NCBI GenBank assembly: GCA_002329295.1
Contig: DCTT01000018.1
Coordinates: 1,181 to 65,180 of the forward strand
DNA length: 64,000 bases
Origin: Eubacteriaceae bacterium UBA1433
GTDB lineage: Bacteria; Bacillota; Clostridia; Eubacteriales; UBA1433
Direction: 5' to 3'
Part shown: piece after piece, positions 45,095-53,831 of the stretch
How the letters are laid out: every line of letters starts with the position of its first letter
How positions within the stretch are numbered: position 1 is the stretch's first letter
Made by a program: the position numbers and the translations under genes
Notes under the pieces: generated by a model
The model's database searches: none
The model's input: the letters and a program-made list of their open reading frames with translations, nothing else
What the model was told of the DNA's origin: nothing

Positions 45095-46093
45095 ATGTCA
45101 AAATTGAAAGTTGTTGTGACCTCAAGTTTCGTAGACGATGAATTTATGAAAGTTGCGAATGAAGTATTGGGAGACATTGCAGATGTGGTTCTTGATCCGG
45201 GCGCGACGGAAGATGAACTCATCGAAAAATGCAAAGACGCTGATGCGGCGTTGGCGATCTATGACCCCTTTACAGACAGAGTATTTGCGGCATTACCGAA
45301 ATTGAAGTTGGTATCCGTTATTTCTATCGGCTATAACTTCATTGATGCGGAAGCGGCGAAAAAATACGGAGTCGCTGTATGCAATAACCCGACCTATTGC
45401 GTAAACGAAGTGGCAGACCACACAGCAGCGCTGATGTTGGCGTTGAACAGAAGACTGTTGAACTACAATACAGCTGTTAAAGTAAATCATATCTGGAAAG
45501 CAACGGCGGAAAAGGGCAATATCAAGCGCATGAATACACAAACAGTAGGTTTGGTAGGCTTCGGAAATATTGCGCGTCGTGTAGCAACCCGTATGCAAGC
45601 ATGCGGCTGTAAAGTTATTGCTTTTGACCCCTATGTCAAACAAGAATTCGCTGATCAGTTCAATGTACAGTTGGTAACATTGGATGAGATTTATGAACAG
45701 TCCGATATGATTTCCTTGCATGCATTGCTGAACAAAGAAACAGAAAAAATGATTAATAAAGAAGCTTTCGAAAAAATGGCAGCGAAAAAACCCTATCTCG
45801 TAAACTGCGGCAGAGGCGGCTTGATTGATGAAGACGCATTGTTAGAAGCATTGCAGACAGGCAAACTTATGGGAGCGGGTCTTGATGTCTTTGTATCAGA
45901 AACCCCTGATTTAGCAGCTTCGCCTTTCACAAAACTGGGAGATAATGTGATTATCACACCTCACGCAGCATTCTTCTCCGATCATGCATCCTATGAACAA
46001 AAATTGTTTGCTTGCCAGAACCTGAGAAACTTCTTCACAGGCAACGGCGACAAAGTACCCGTGGTCAACGGCATTCGCACACCGCGTGCATAA
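45095..46093 (+). CDS. D-2-hydroxyacid dehydrogenase, paralogue 2 (tandem copy A)
   Basis: A 332-residue NAD-dependent dehydrogenase. Rossmann motif GLVGFGNIARRVA; catalytic Arg in NCGRGGLID, Glu in FVSETPDL, His in TPHAAFFS. From about residue 80 to 290 it is nearly identical to the next gene, while the first 70 residues and the last 35 differ more. The substrate is unknown; the shared neighbourhood with a CoA-transferase hints at fermentation of 2-hydroxy acids, but no dehydratase genes are present. GTGAGAGGAAG precedes ATG. A palindromic terminator follows. Confidence 0.87.
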   Translation: MSKLKVVVTSSFVDDEFMKVANEVLGDIADVVLDPGATEDELIEKCKDADAALAIYDPFTDRVFAALPKLKLVSVISIGYNFIDAEAAKKYGVAVCNNPTYCVNEVADHTAALMLALNRRLLNYNTAVKVNHIWKATAEKGNIKRMNTQTVGLVGFGNIARRVATRMQACGCKVIAFDPYVKQEFADQFNVQLVTLDEIYEQSDMISLHALLNKETEKMINKEAFEKMAAKKPYLVNCGRGGLIDEDALLEALQTGKLMGAGLDVFVSETPDLAASPFTKLGDNVIITPHAAFFSDHASYEQKLFACQNLRNFFTGNGDKVPVVNGIRTPRA

Positions 46094-46115
46094 TTCTTTG
46101 AAACAAGAATTTATC

Positions 46116-46148
46116 AAGAAAGGGCAAATTTTGCCCTTTCTTACTTTT
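46116..46148. terminator. 27-bp palindrome, probable terminator between the tandem dehydrogenases
   Basis: AAGAAAGGGCAAA (46116-46128) and TTTGCCCTTTCTT (46130-46142) pair perfectly around one base. The following T run is broken (TTACTTTTGG), so it may end only part of the transcripts. Confidence 0.7.
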
Positions 46149-46221
46149 GGGTAAGATGAATGTATTGCTTTTTTACAAAAGAGGATATATCGCATGAAGC
46201 AGTAGAGGGAAAAAATTCGGC

Positions 46222-46250
46222 TTGTAAGTAAACGGCATTTCCTTTATAAT
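46222..46250 (+). promoter_or_regulatory. Promoter of D-2-hydroxyacid dehydrogenase 3
   Basis: TTGTAA (46222-46227), 17-base spacer, TATAAT (46245-46250). It shows that the tandem copies have separate promoters. Confidence 0.7.
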
Positions 46251-46295
46251 AATAGTATACTAAATTGATGAAAAAAGTATAGGAAAGGAGAGTGG

Positions 46296-47294
46296 ATGAT
46301 CATGTATAAAGTGATTGTTACTACGGACTATGCAGACGATCAATTAATGAACTTAGCAAAAGAGATGCTGAAAGGAAAAGCGGAAATAGAGCTGATTGCT
46401 TGTCCGACAGAGGAGGACTTGATCGAAAAATGTCAAGATGCCGATGCAACCCTGAGCGGATATGAGCCTTTTACAGACAAAGTGTTTGCCGCATTGCCAA
46501 AATTGAAATTGGTGTCGATTTTGTCAATCGGCTATAACTTTGCAGATGTGGACGCTGCAAAGAAGTATGGCGTTGCCGTATGCAATAATCCCACGTATTG
46601 CGTAAACGAAGTGGCGGATCATACGATGGCATTGTTATTGACATTAAACAGAAGGTTATTTAATTATAATGCGGCAATCAAAAAGGAGCATATCTGGAGT
46701 GCCAGAATGGAAAAAGGCAATATCAAGCGTATGAATACACAAACAGTAGGTTTGGTAGGCTTTGGAAATATTGCGCGCCGTGTAGCAGCCCGTATGCAAG
46801 CATGCGGCTGTAAAGTCATTGCTTATGACCCCTATGTTAAACAAGAATTCGCTGATCAATTCAATGTGCAGTTGGTAACACTGGATGAGATTTATGAACA
46901 GTCCGATATGATTTCTTTGCATGCATTGCTGAACAAGGAAACGGAAAAGTTGGTAAACAGAGAAGCTTTCGAAAAAATGGCGGCGAAAAAGCCTTATCTC
47001 GTAAACTGCGGCAGAGGCGGCTTGATTGATGAAGAAGCATTGTTAGAAGCATTGCAGACAGGCAAACTTATGGGAGCGGGTCTTGATGTCTTTGTATCAG
47101 AAACCCCTGACTTAGCAGCTTCGCCTTTCACAAAACTGGGAGATAATGTGATCCTAACGCCCCATGCAGCGTTTTTCTCCGATGATGCTGCGTATGAACA
47201 AAAGGTCTTGGCGGTACAACATATTATAGATTTCTTTGAGGGAAGAGGAGACAAGGTGCCGGTATTAAACGGTATTCGCTCACCCAAAGCATAA
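46296..47294 (+). CDS. D-2-hydroxyacid dehydrogenase, paralogue 3 (tandem copy B)
   Basis: A 332-residue paralogue of the preceding gene with the same GFGNIARRVA, NCGRGGLID and TPHAAFFS motifs. The cofactor-binding middle is almost unchanged at DNA level, whereas the N-terminal lid (MIMYKVIVTTDYADDQL) is clearly different. This suggests different substrates with a shared NAD domain, kept alike by gene conversion or recent duplication. AGGAG lies 5 bases before ATG 46296 and 11 before ATG 46302, so the true start could be two codons later. The CoA-transferase gene follows after 56 bases and is probably cotranscribed. Confidence 0.87.
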   Translation: MIMYKVIVTTDYADDQLMNLAKEMLKGKAEIELIACPTEEDLIEKCQDADATLSGYEPFTDKVFAALPKLKLVSILSIGYNFADVDAAKKYGVAVCNNPTYCVNEVADHTMALLLTLNRRLFNYNAAIKKEHIWSARMEKGNIKRMNTQTVGLVGFGNIARRVAARMQACGCKVIAYDPYVKQEFADQFNVQLVTLDEIYEQSDMISLHALLNKETEKLVNREAFEKMAAKKPYLVNCGRGGLIDEEALLEALQTGKLMGAGLDVFVSETPDLAASPFTKLGDNVILTPHAAFFSDDAAYEQKVLAVQHIIDFFEGRGDKVPVLNGIRSPKA

Positions 47295-47350
47295 TCAAAA
47301 AACAAGGTGGCGTCAACAAGCTACTTGTAATATAAACGATGAGGTGAAAA

Positions 47351-48658
47351 ATGAGTTTTAAACAAGAGTATGAAAGCAAAAAAATGACATTTGAAGAAGC
47401 TGTCAAATTAGTGAAAGACGGCGACAGAATATTTATTAACGGCGGCGGGTCTCTTTCCGTGCCGCTTGCAGAAGCGCTGTATGAACGAAAAGACGAATTG
47501 AATGAAGTGTATATTCTAAGCTCTTTGATGAGCAAAAATCTGAGAATATACGGCATGGATTGTGAAGGCAAGTTTCATATTACATCGTCCTTTTTGGGCA
47601 GTACGGACAGAGCAGCGATGAAACAAGGCAGAACCATTGACAACATGAGTTATCAATTGCGAAACAATCTTTTTGTTTTGAGAGATGTTTTTCAAACAAA
47701 CGTGTGTTTTATTCTTGCACGACCTATGGATGATGAAGGTTATTTTAACTTAAGCCTTTCTCCCAGTGATTTTGATTCATTGGTGCATGTAGCCGATACG
47801 GTGATTGTGCATGTAAATGATCAATTGCCGCATATTTGTACGGATGAAAACAAAATACATATTTCGAAAGTGCATGCCGTTTGTGAACAGAGTGAACCGC
47901 CTGTAACATTGCCATCCGGTGAACCTTCTGACCTTGACAAGCAAGTGGCTTCGCATATTGTTGAGCGCATTCCCAATGGTGCATGCTTGCAAATCGGAAT
48001 CGGCGGTATTGCCAATGCAGTGGGCTTTAGTTTGATTAACCATAAAGATTTGGGAATCTACACGGAAATGTATACAGAAAGCATGTATTATCTGCAGAAA
48101 AATGGCGCCGTGAATAACAGCAAAAAACCTATCCACACAGGGGTATCGGTTTTAGGCTTTGCGTTAGGCAGCCAGGATATGTATGATTTTATTCATGAAA
48201 ATCCGAAAGTGTTTTCCAGGCCGTTAGGATACACCAACGATCCCTATCTTGTTGCAAAGCATGATAACTTCGTTTCGGTAAACGCTTGTCTCAGTGTGGA
48301 TATTACCGGACAAGTGGCATCGGAAGCATTAGGCAAAACACAATTTTCCGGAACCGGAGGACAAGTTGATTTTGTGCGTGGTGCGCAGATGTCTAAGGGC
48401 GGAAAGTCTTTTATCGCCACTCATTCGGTAAACGTAAAAAAAGACGGAACGAGAAATTCGAAAATTGTTATGAGCCATCCTGAAGGAGGCATTATCACCA
48501 CAGGCAGAACCGATGTGCAATATATTGTTACAGAATACGGTGTTGCTGATTTGCAAAACAAGTCGAGAATGCAGAGGGCAAAAGCGCTTATTGCCATTGC
48601 ACATCCCGACTACAGAGACGAGTTGACATTTCAAGCAAAAAAAGAAGGATATCTGTAA
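47351..48658 (+). CDS. Acetyl-CoA hydrolase/transferase family CoA-transferase, second paralogue
   Basis: A 435-residue paralogue of the protein at 4147-5457 and about equally long. Corresponding motifs are LQIGIGGIANAVG, LGIYTEMYTES (the glutamate aligned with the catalytic one), GTGGQVDFVRGA and TEYGVADLQ. Sequence identity with the first copy is moderate, so the two probably use different acids. It lies behind dehydrogenase copy B, suggesting that the hydroxy or keto acid handled by that enzyme, or its product, is a CoA acceptor. GAGGTG precedes ATG. It ends at a strong terminator. Confidence 0.88.
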   Translation: MSFKQEYESKKMTFEEAVKLVKDGDRIFINGGGSLSVPLAEALYERKDELNEVYILSSLMSKNLRIYGMDCEGKFHITSSFLGSTDRAAMKQGRTIDNMSYQLRNNLFVLRDVFQTNVCFILARPMDDEGYFNLSLSPSDFDSLVHVADTVIVHVNDQLPHICTDENKIHISKVHAVCEQSEPPVTLPSGEPSDLDKQVASHIVERIPNGACLQIGIGGIANAVGFSLINHKDLGIYTEMYTESMYYLQKNGAVNNSKKPIHTGVSVLGFALGSQDMYDFIHENPKVFSRPLGYTNDPYLVAKHDNFVSVNACLSVDITGQVASEALGKTQFSGTGGQVDFVRGAQMSKGGKSFIATHSVNVKKDGTRNSKIVMSHPEGGIITTGRTDVQYIVTEYGVADLQNKSRMQRAKALIAIAHPDYRDELTFQAKKEGYL

Positions 48659-48666
48659 ACACAAAA

Positions 48667-48701
48667 CAAAAAAGCATGCAACTCAGTTGCATGCTTTTTT
48701 T
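48667..48701 (+). terminator. Terminator after the second CoA-transferase
   Basis: GCATGCAAC (48674-48682) pairs with GTTGCATGC (48686-48694); A run on the left and T run on the right. Confidence 0.92.
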
Positions 48702-48726
48702 AATAACAATTTCCATACAAAAAAAC

Positions 48727-48756
48727 TTGCGCTTTTCTTGTCAAATGTAGTATAAT
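48727..48756 (+). promoter_or_regulatory. Promoter of a 59-residue gene
   Basis: TTGCGC (48727-48732), 18-base spacer, TATAAT (48751-48756), 31 bases before the start codon. Confidence 0.6.
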
Positions 48757-48787
48757 AAAAAAACGTTAATGAAAGGGGGGTGGCATA

Positions 48788-48967
48788 ATGGATGCGACAA
48801 CATTGATTTCTGCAAAAAAAGAATTGAGAAAGCTCCAGAAAACACTGGGTGCTGAGTTGGCGAAGGGAAAATACAAAGATACACGAAAAATTATAGAGCT
48901 GAAAAATGATATTCGGGCAAAAAAAATCAAAATCGGCGACATCACACGAGAAATGATTGCTCAATAA
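48788..48967 (+). CDS. Small Lys-rich helical protein, 59 residues
   Basis: A short gene with full signals: TATAAT-type promoter, GAAAGGGGGG ribosome site, ATG 48788, stop TAA 48965-48967 and a terminator right behind. The product (MDATTLISAKKELRKLQKTL... ending REMIAQ) is charged, rich in Lys and Glu, with heptad-like spacing, and probably folds as two helices. No family is recognised. Its placement as a single-gene unit between two terminators is the main evidence that it is real. Confidence 0.7.
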   Translation: MDATTLISAKKELRKLQKTLGAELAKGKYKDTRKIIELKNDIRAKKIKIGDITREMIAQ

Positions 48968-48970
48968 AAC

Positions 48971-48997
48971 AAAAACAGGAGGTATCCTGTTTTTTTA
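48971..48997 (+). terminator. Terminator of the 59-residue gene
   Basis: AAACAGGA and TCCTGTTT pair around GGTA and are followed by a run of seven T, starting four bases after the stop. Confidence 0.85.
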
Positions 48998-49018
48998 TAG
49001 ATTCAGAGGAATAACAGA

Positions 49019-49333
49019 ATGGAAAAAGTGTTCGGGATTTTATTGCTGGCCATATTCATTATAGCGGTAGGTACTTTTACATGTGTCTATTGTGTTTCAA
49101 TAAACGGGAATATTGATAAAATGTTGAAACGAAAAGGATACAGCGGATATAAAGAATATCGTAAAATGATGACTGCCAAAGTATCAAGGCGCAAAAGAAA
49201 TCAAATAAGGCAATTGGAACAACCTGTTTCGTTGCCGAAAAAAACAAATTACACACGAAAAATGGCAAAACGTCAACAGAAAAAACAAGTAGATGCCTTT
49301 TATCAACATAACGTTGATCAATCCAAGAGGTAA
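49019..49333 (+). CDS. Small membrane-anchored basic protein, unknown function
   Basis: A 104-residue protein with one N-terminal membrane helix (about 5-27, FGILLLAIFIIAVGTFTCVY) and a very basic cytoplasmic-type remainder (SRRKRNQIRQ, RKMAKRQQKKQ). I recognise no family. The ribosome site is weak (GAGGAATA before ATG 49019). The DUF1232 gene starts 4 bases after its stop, so both are probably read together. Confidence 0.6.
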   Translation: MEKVFGILLLAIFIIAVGTFTCVYCVSINGNIDKMLKRKGYSGYKEYRKMMTAKVSRRKRNQIRQLEQPVSLPKKTNYTRKMAKRQQKKQVDAFYQHNVDQSKR

Positions 49334-49337
49334 AAAA

Positions 49338-49640
49338 ATGAAAATTTTTGAAATGATTAGAAACCTTCGGTATATCAAACAATTGTTCCGAGATAAACAT
49401 GTACCGATGTGGCAAAAGATTCTTCTTGTTTTCGGGTTTATTTATATTTTATCGCCGATTGATTTGATTCCGGCGCCGGCGTTGGGTTTTGCTGTGATTG
49501 ATGACATTGCCGTATTTTTATTTGCGGTGTATTCTCTGCGGGAAAACCTGGCAAGGTATAAAGAAAAAGATGAGAACGGTAACATACATGAAAATGCCGA
49601 TTATAGCATCGTTGATGATAAAGATGAACTTCCCAAATAG
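49338..49640 (+). CDS. DUF1232 (YkvA-like) membrane protein
   Basis: A 100-residue protein with the DUF1232 core: VPMWQKILLVFGFIYILSP, then IDLIPAP and VIDDIAVFLFAV. ATG 49338 is chosen because AGAGG precedes it and the upstream frame extension overlaps the previous gene. Two hydrophobic segments and an acidic C-terminus are seen. Function of the family is unknown. Confidence 0.8.
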   Translation: MKIFEMIRNLRYIKQLFRDKHVPMWQKILLVFGFIYILSPIDLIPAPALGFAVIDDIAVFLFAVYSLRENLARYKEKDENGNIHENADYSIVDDKDELPK

Positions 49641-49738
49641 AGTTGTTTATGTTAAAATGAGTGAGATTTTATAAGAATGTTAATCTTTTTATAAAGGGAA
49701 AAATAAGTTTGGTTGCAGACGGGAGTAGACAGTTAAGT

Positions 49739-50827
49739 ATGCAAAAAAAAACGTATAATTATTCGGCGGGACCTGCCGTGTTGCCGGAAGAAGTTTTAAA
49801 GGAAATCCAAACAGAGATATTCGATTATCAGAATACGGGCATGTCTGTTATGGAGATCAGCCATCGTGGCAAGGTCTGTATTGCGCTTTTTGATGAAACG
49901 GAAGCATTGTTGCGAAAATTGATGGATGTTTCCGAACATTATTCGGTTTTGTTTATGCAGGGCGGTGCTCGACTGCAGTTTGCCGCCGTGCCCCTGAATT
50001 TGTTTACAAAAAACAAAAAAGCGGACTATATTCATACCGGGAGCTGGACAAAATATGCCATTGCAGAGGCCGATAAAATCGGAGAGGCTGTGGTGGTAGC
50101 CAGCGGAGAGAATGATCACTTTCGAAAAATTCCTGATTTGAGCAAACTCAAAGCGTCTGCGGATGCAGACTATTTATATCTTTGTACCAATAATACTATC
50201 GAAGGAACAACGATTCGACCCGAGGCTATGCCCGTCAGTGTACTTCCGATAGTAGCGGACATGTCCTCTAATATTCTCAGTGAAGAATACGATATAGAGC
50301 AATTTGGACTGATATTTGCCGGAGCGCAAAAAAATATGGGTATCGCAGGTGTAACGATAGTGATTGTGCGCAATGATTTATTGGAGCGAAGCTCCAAAAA
50401 TAATGCCGATATGATAAATTATCAGTTAATGCAATCAAAACAATCGATGTTGAATACGCCCCCTGTTTTCGCAGTATATGTATTGAACAAAGTATTGAAA
50501 TGGGTGGAAAAAAAAGGCGGCGTGCGTCAAATGGCGGTACAGAACAAAGAAAAGGCGTCAATGCTTTATGATTTTATCGATAACAGCAATCTTTACAAAA
50601 ACAGCATTGATGTCGATAGCCGTTCATTAATGAATGTAATCTTTAATCTGCCTACGGCAGAAGAAGATGCGCAATTTGCCAAGGAAGCGGAAAAAAACGG
50701 ATTGATGTTTTTAAAAGGTCATCGGGATGTAGGCGGAATTCGAGCAAGTATTTACAATGCTGCGCCTCCTGAACAAGTGCAAGCGCTTATTGAATTTATG
50801 AAAAAATATGAGACAGGCAGGTACTAA
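49739..50827 (+). CDS. serC: Phosphoserine aminotransferase
   Basis: A 362-residue PLP enzyme that makes 3-phosphoserine from 3-phosphohydroxypyruvate and glutamate. The start MQKKTYNYSAGPAVLPEEVL at 49739 is the family N-terminus; 26 in-frame codons upstream are not supported. The cofactor lysine is K198 in FAGAQKNMG, and the substrate-binding HRG is in EISHRGK (40-45). The ribosome site is weak (GGGAG 13 bases upstream). serA follows after 3 bases. Confidence 0.94.
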   Translation: MQKKTYNYSAGPAVLPEEVLKEIQTEIFDYQNTGMSVMEISHRGKVCIALFDETEALLRKLMDVSEHYSVLFMQGGARLQFAAVPLNLFTKNKKADYIHTGSWTKYAIAEADKIGEAVVVASGENDHFRKIPDLSKLKASADADYLYLCTNNTIEGTTIRPEAMPVSVLPIVADMSSNILSEEYDIEQFGLIFAGAQKNMGIAGVTIVIVRNDLLERSSKNNADMINYQLMQSKQSMLNTPPVFAVYVLNKVLKWVEKKGGVRQMAVQNKEKASMLYDFIDNSNLYKNSIDVDSRSLMNVIFNLPTAEEDAQFAKEAEKNGLMFLKGHRDVGGIRASIYNAAPPEQVQALIEFMKKYETGRY

Positions 50828-50830
50828 TTT

Positions 50831-52009
50831 ATGTATAGAGTGGCATACTTTAATCATATTACTCCACAGGCATTGTCATTGATTGATAAAGAACTTTATG
50901 AAATAGTGGAAAATGATGCAGAATATGATGCGCTATTGCTGCGCAGCAAGGAAATCAGTATCGCTGATGTTTCTAAAGATGTTCTTTATATCGGCAGGGC
51001 AGGTGTAGGCGTGAATAACATTGATGTTCCCGCTTTTACTGAAAAGGGTGTGGTAGTAGCCAATGCACCGGGCGCCAATGCCAATGCAGTGAAAGAGTTG
51101 GTGATTTTGGGCATGTTGTTGGCATCTCGAGATGTTATTGGCGGTATGCGATGGCTTTACGGACAGCGAAATGCCAGTTGCGATATTGAGCGTGCCGTTG
51201 AAGATAACAAAAATCGATTTATCGGACCGGAAATTGCCGGAAAGACCCTTGGTGTGGTAGGGTTGGGCGCCATAGGCGTTTTAGTGGCCAATGCCATGAT
51301 TGCACTGGATGTTAATGTATACGGGTATGATCCGTTTATTTCGGTCAAATCTGCTTGGGGACTTTCGCCGAAAGTGCGGCGTGCTGTGTCGTTGGAAGAA
51401 TTGTTTACCGAGTGTGACTATGTAACGTTGCATTTGCCGTTAATGGAAAAAACAAAACATTACGTAAATGCAAAGCAATTTAAAAAAGCAAAAAAAGGAT
51501 TGCGTCTTTTGAATTTTGCCCGTGGCGGGCTGGTAAATAACGAAGATTTGATTGAATATCTGGAAAACGGAACTATTGCTCGCTATGTTACGGATTTTCC
51601 CAGCAGAGAAATCATGAAACAGCCTAAAGTACTCAGTATTCCGCATTTAGGCGCATGCACGCCTGAAAGCGAGATTAATTGTGCTAAAATGGTTGTGCAA
51701 CAAATGAAAGAATATTTGGAAAGCGGCAATATTATTAATTCGGTGAACTTTCCTGAGACGTTTATCGGGCCGTTGAAATCTAAAAATCGTATTATGATTC
51801 ACAACAAAAATATTCCAAACATGATCGGACAAATTACACAGATATTGTCCGCTGAAGGCATTAATATTACCAATATGGTCAACAATTCAAAGGGAGAGTG
51901 GGCTTATACGGTTATTGATGTAGAAAGCGATGTTCACAAGCCGCTTATCGAAAAATTAGAAAATATCGTTGGTATTGTGCGTGTGCGCATATTGACGCAT
52001 GAGGAATAA
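50831..52009 (+). CDS. serA: D-3-phosphoglycerate dehydrogenase with ACT domain
   Basis: A 392-residue dehydrogenase for the first step of serine synthesis. Substrate-domain segment GRAGVGVNNIDVPAFTEKG, Rossmann motif VGLGAIGVLVANA, catalytic Arg in NFARGGLVN and His in IPHLGACTPESE. A C-terminal ACT domain (about 320-392, starting MIHNKNIPNMIGQITQIL) would sense serine, as in the shorter SerA type. Its pairing with serC makes the role nearly certain. No serB is nearby. Confidence 0.94.
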   Translation: MYRVAYFNHITPQALSLIDKELYEIVENDAEYDALLLRSKEISIADVSKDVLYIGRAGVGVNNIDVPAFTEKGVVVANAPGANANAVKELVILGMLLASRDVIGGMRWLYGQRNASCDIERAVEDNKNRFIGPEIAGKTLGVVGLGAIGVLVANAMIALDVNVYGYDPFISVKSAWGLSPKVRRAVSLEELFTECDYVTLHLPLMEKTKHYVNAKQFKKAKKGLRLLNFARGGLVNNEDLIEYLENGTIARYVTDFPSREIMKQPKVLSIPHLGACTPESEINCAKMVVQQMKEYLESGNIINSVNFPETFIGPLKSKNRIMIHNKNIPNMIGQITQILSAEGINITNMVNNSKGEWAYTVIDVESDVHKPLIEKLENIVGIVRVRILTHEE

Positions 52010-52122
52010 GAGAAAACAAGATATTTTTTAAAAATAAATTGACAGATAAAAAATATAGTTAGATAATGATAGATAATAGTCAAAAACACAGATGTAATTA
52101 AAGATAAAGGAGCTGAAACATT

Positions 52123-53763
52123 ATGATTCAATGGCCAAAAACAAACGATGCGTTGGGGACTGTCAACAGAGGAAATCCTGCGGAGTCAGGGCTTTGCACG
52201 TTGTGCAGATCAGACTGTCAGGGCAAATGTGAAACATGGACTGCCTGTTTAAAAGGGAGAAAGCTGTTGTACCCCAGAGACTTTGGGCGGATTACGTCAG
52301 GAAGCGCAAATACAACGCATGTGGGCGTCAATTATAACAATTTACGAATTCAAGGGTATAACTATGGTTCAAACGCAGCAGCTCACGGACTGAGCAATTC
52401 TGCGGATGATTGTATTTTTCCCAATGTCAGTTTAGAAAGTGAATTCGGTTATCAATTGAAAACAAAGGTGAAATTGCCGATTATGACCGGTGCATTAGGC
52501 TCCACCTTTATTGCGGCAAAATATTGGGAATCTTTTGCGACAGGCGCTGCTTTGGTAGGCTTTCCGATCGTTATCGGTGAAAACGTTGTGGGGATTGATA
52601 AACAAGCTGTATTGGAAAACGGAAAAGTTGTCAAAGCACCCGAATTGGATCGCAGAATCAATACTTATATGAAATACTTCAGCGGATATGGCGCTATTAT
52701 TGTGCAAATCAATGTGGAAGATGCACGCAACGGTGTTGCCGAATATGTTATTGATAAATATGGTGACGACATTATTGTGGAAATCAAATGGGGTCAAGGT
52801 GCAAAAAATATCGGAGGCGAAATTCAAGTTTCAGATATTGAATATGCCACTTTCTTAAAAAACAGAGGCTATGTGGTGGATCCGGATCCTACCAAACCCG
52901 AGGTAATTGAAGGGTATAAACACGGTGCAATCAAATCTTTTGCTCGTCACAGCCGATTGGGCTTTACAGAGGCTACCAATGCAGAAGAAGCGGAAGCAGC
53001 GTTCATGAAACAAGTGGAATATCTCAGAGGTCTCGGCTATAAACGCATTACGCTGAAAACAGGAGCATTCGGCACGGAGGCATTGGCTATGGCCATGAAA
53101 TTTGCGTCTAAAGCTAACTTGGATTTGCTCACGATTGATGGCGCGGGTGGCGGTACAGGTATGAGTCCCTGGAACATGATGGAAACATGGGGCGTTCCTT
53201 CTATTCTTTTGCACTCCAAAGCTTATGAATATGCAAATATTCTCAAATCTACGGGTCAAAGAGTGGTGGATCTGGCTTTCGGCGGCGGACTGGCTCGCGA
53301 AGATCATATTATTAAAGCGTTGTCGTTGGGCGGTGAATTCACCAAATTGGTATGCCTTGGCAGATCAATCATGATTCCCGGATTTTTGGGCAGCAATATT
53401 GAAGGTGTTTTGAAACCTGAACGTAAAGCAGAAGTGAACGGAAACTGGAGTGAACTTCCTAAGTCCGTAGTCGAACATGGAACAAAAGCAGAGGATATTT
53501 TTGCCGGATACTATGACTTACAGGCAGTAGTTGGCCCCGAAGCAATGAAAACCATGCCTTACGGCGCGATTGCCATTTGGACCATGGCAGATAAATTGGC
53601 GGCCGGGCTCCAACAATTTTTGGCCGGCTTGCGCAAATTTTCGGTTACAGAGTTGGATCGGGGGGATATTTATTCGGCGAACAGAGAGACCGAAAAAGAA
53701 ACGGGCATTCCTTTTATCACGGATGCAGGTGACGAAAAAGCGAAAGCCATCTTAAAAGGCTAA
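52123..53763 (+). CDS. Glutamate synthase-like FMN protein with N-terminal Cys cluster
   Basis: A 546-residue protein of the FMN-binding glutamate synthase family, corresponding to the central and FMN domain of GltB without the glutaminase domain. IDGAGGGTGMSPW and DLAFGGGLAREDHIIKALSLG are FMN-barrel segments. Before the barrel lies a cysteine-rich stretch with C25, C28, C32, C36 and C42 (CxxCxxxCxxxC), likely a cluster or metal site. Stand-alone relatives occur in anaerobes and archaea and may make glutamate with ammonia or ferredoxin, but most are untested. AAAGGAG precedes ATG. Its place behind serC-serA suggests glutamate supply for SerC; this is inference. Confidence 0.85.
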   Translation: MIQWPKTNDALGTVNRGNPAESGLCTLCRSDCQGKCETWTACLKGRKLLYPRDFGRITSGSANTTHVGVNYNNLRIQGYNYGSNAAAHGLSNSADDCIFPNVSLESEFGYQLKTKVKLPIMTGALGSTFIAAKYWESFATGAALVGFPIVIGENVVGIDKQAVLENGKVVKAPELDRRINTYMKYFSGYGAIIVQINVEDARNGVAEYVIDKYGDDIIVEIKWGQGAKNIGGEIQVSDIEYATFLKNRGYVVDPDPTKPEVIEGYKHGAIKSFARHSRLGFTEATNAEEAEAAFMKQVEYLRGLGYKRITLKTGAFGTEALAMAMKFASKANLDLLTIDGAGGGTGMSPWNMMETWGVPSILLHSKAYEYANILKSTGQRVVDLAFGGGLAREDHIIKALSLGGEFTKLVCLGRSIMIPGFLGSNIEGVLKPERKAEVNGNWSELPKSVVEHGTKAEDIFAGYYDLQAVVGPEAMKTMPYGAIAIWTMADKLAAGLQQFLAGLRKFSVTELDRGDIYSANRETEKETGIPFITDAGDEKAKAILKG

Positions 53764-53782
53764 TGCATAAAAAAATAAAAGA

Positions 53783-53810
53783 AAAGAGCTGACGACTGTC
53801 AGCTCTTTTG
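53783..53810. terminator. Bidirectional terminator between the glutamate-synthase-like and FAH genes
   Basis: AAAGAGCTGAC and GTCAGCTCTTT pair around GACT, with T residues on the right and A-rich DNA on the left. It serves two converging genes. Confidence 0.88.
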
Positions 53811-53831
53811 GTTGTTTGTTTCACGTAATCG

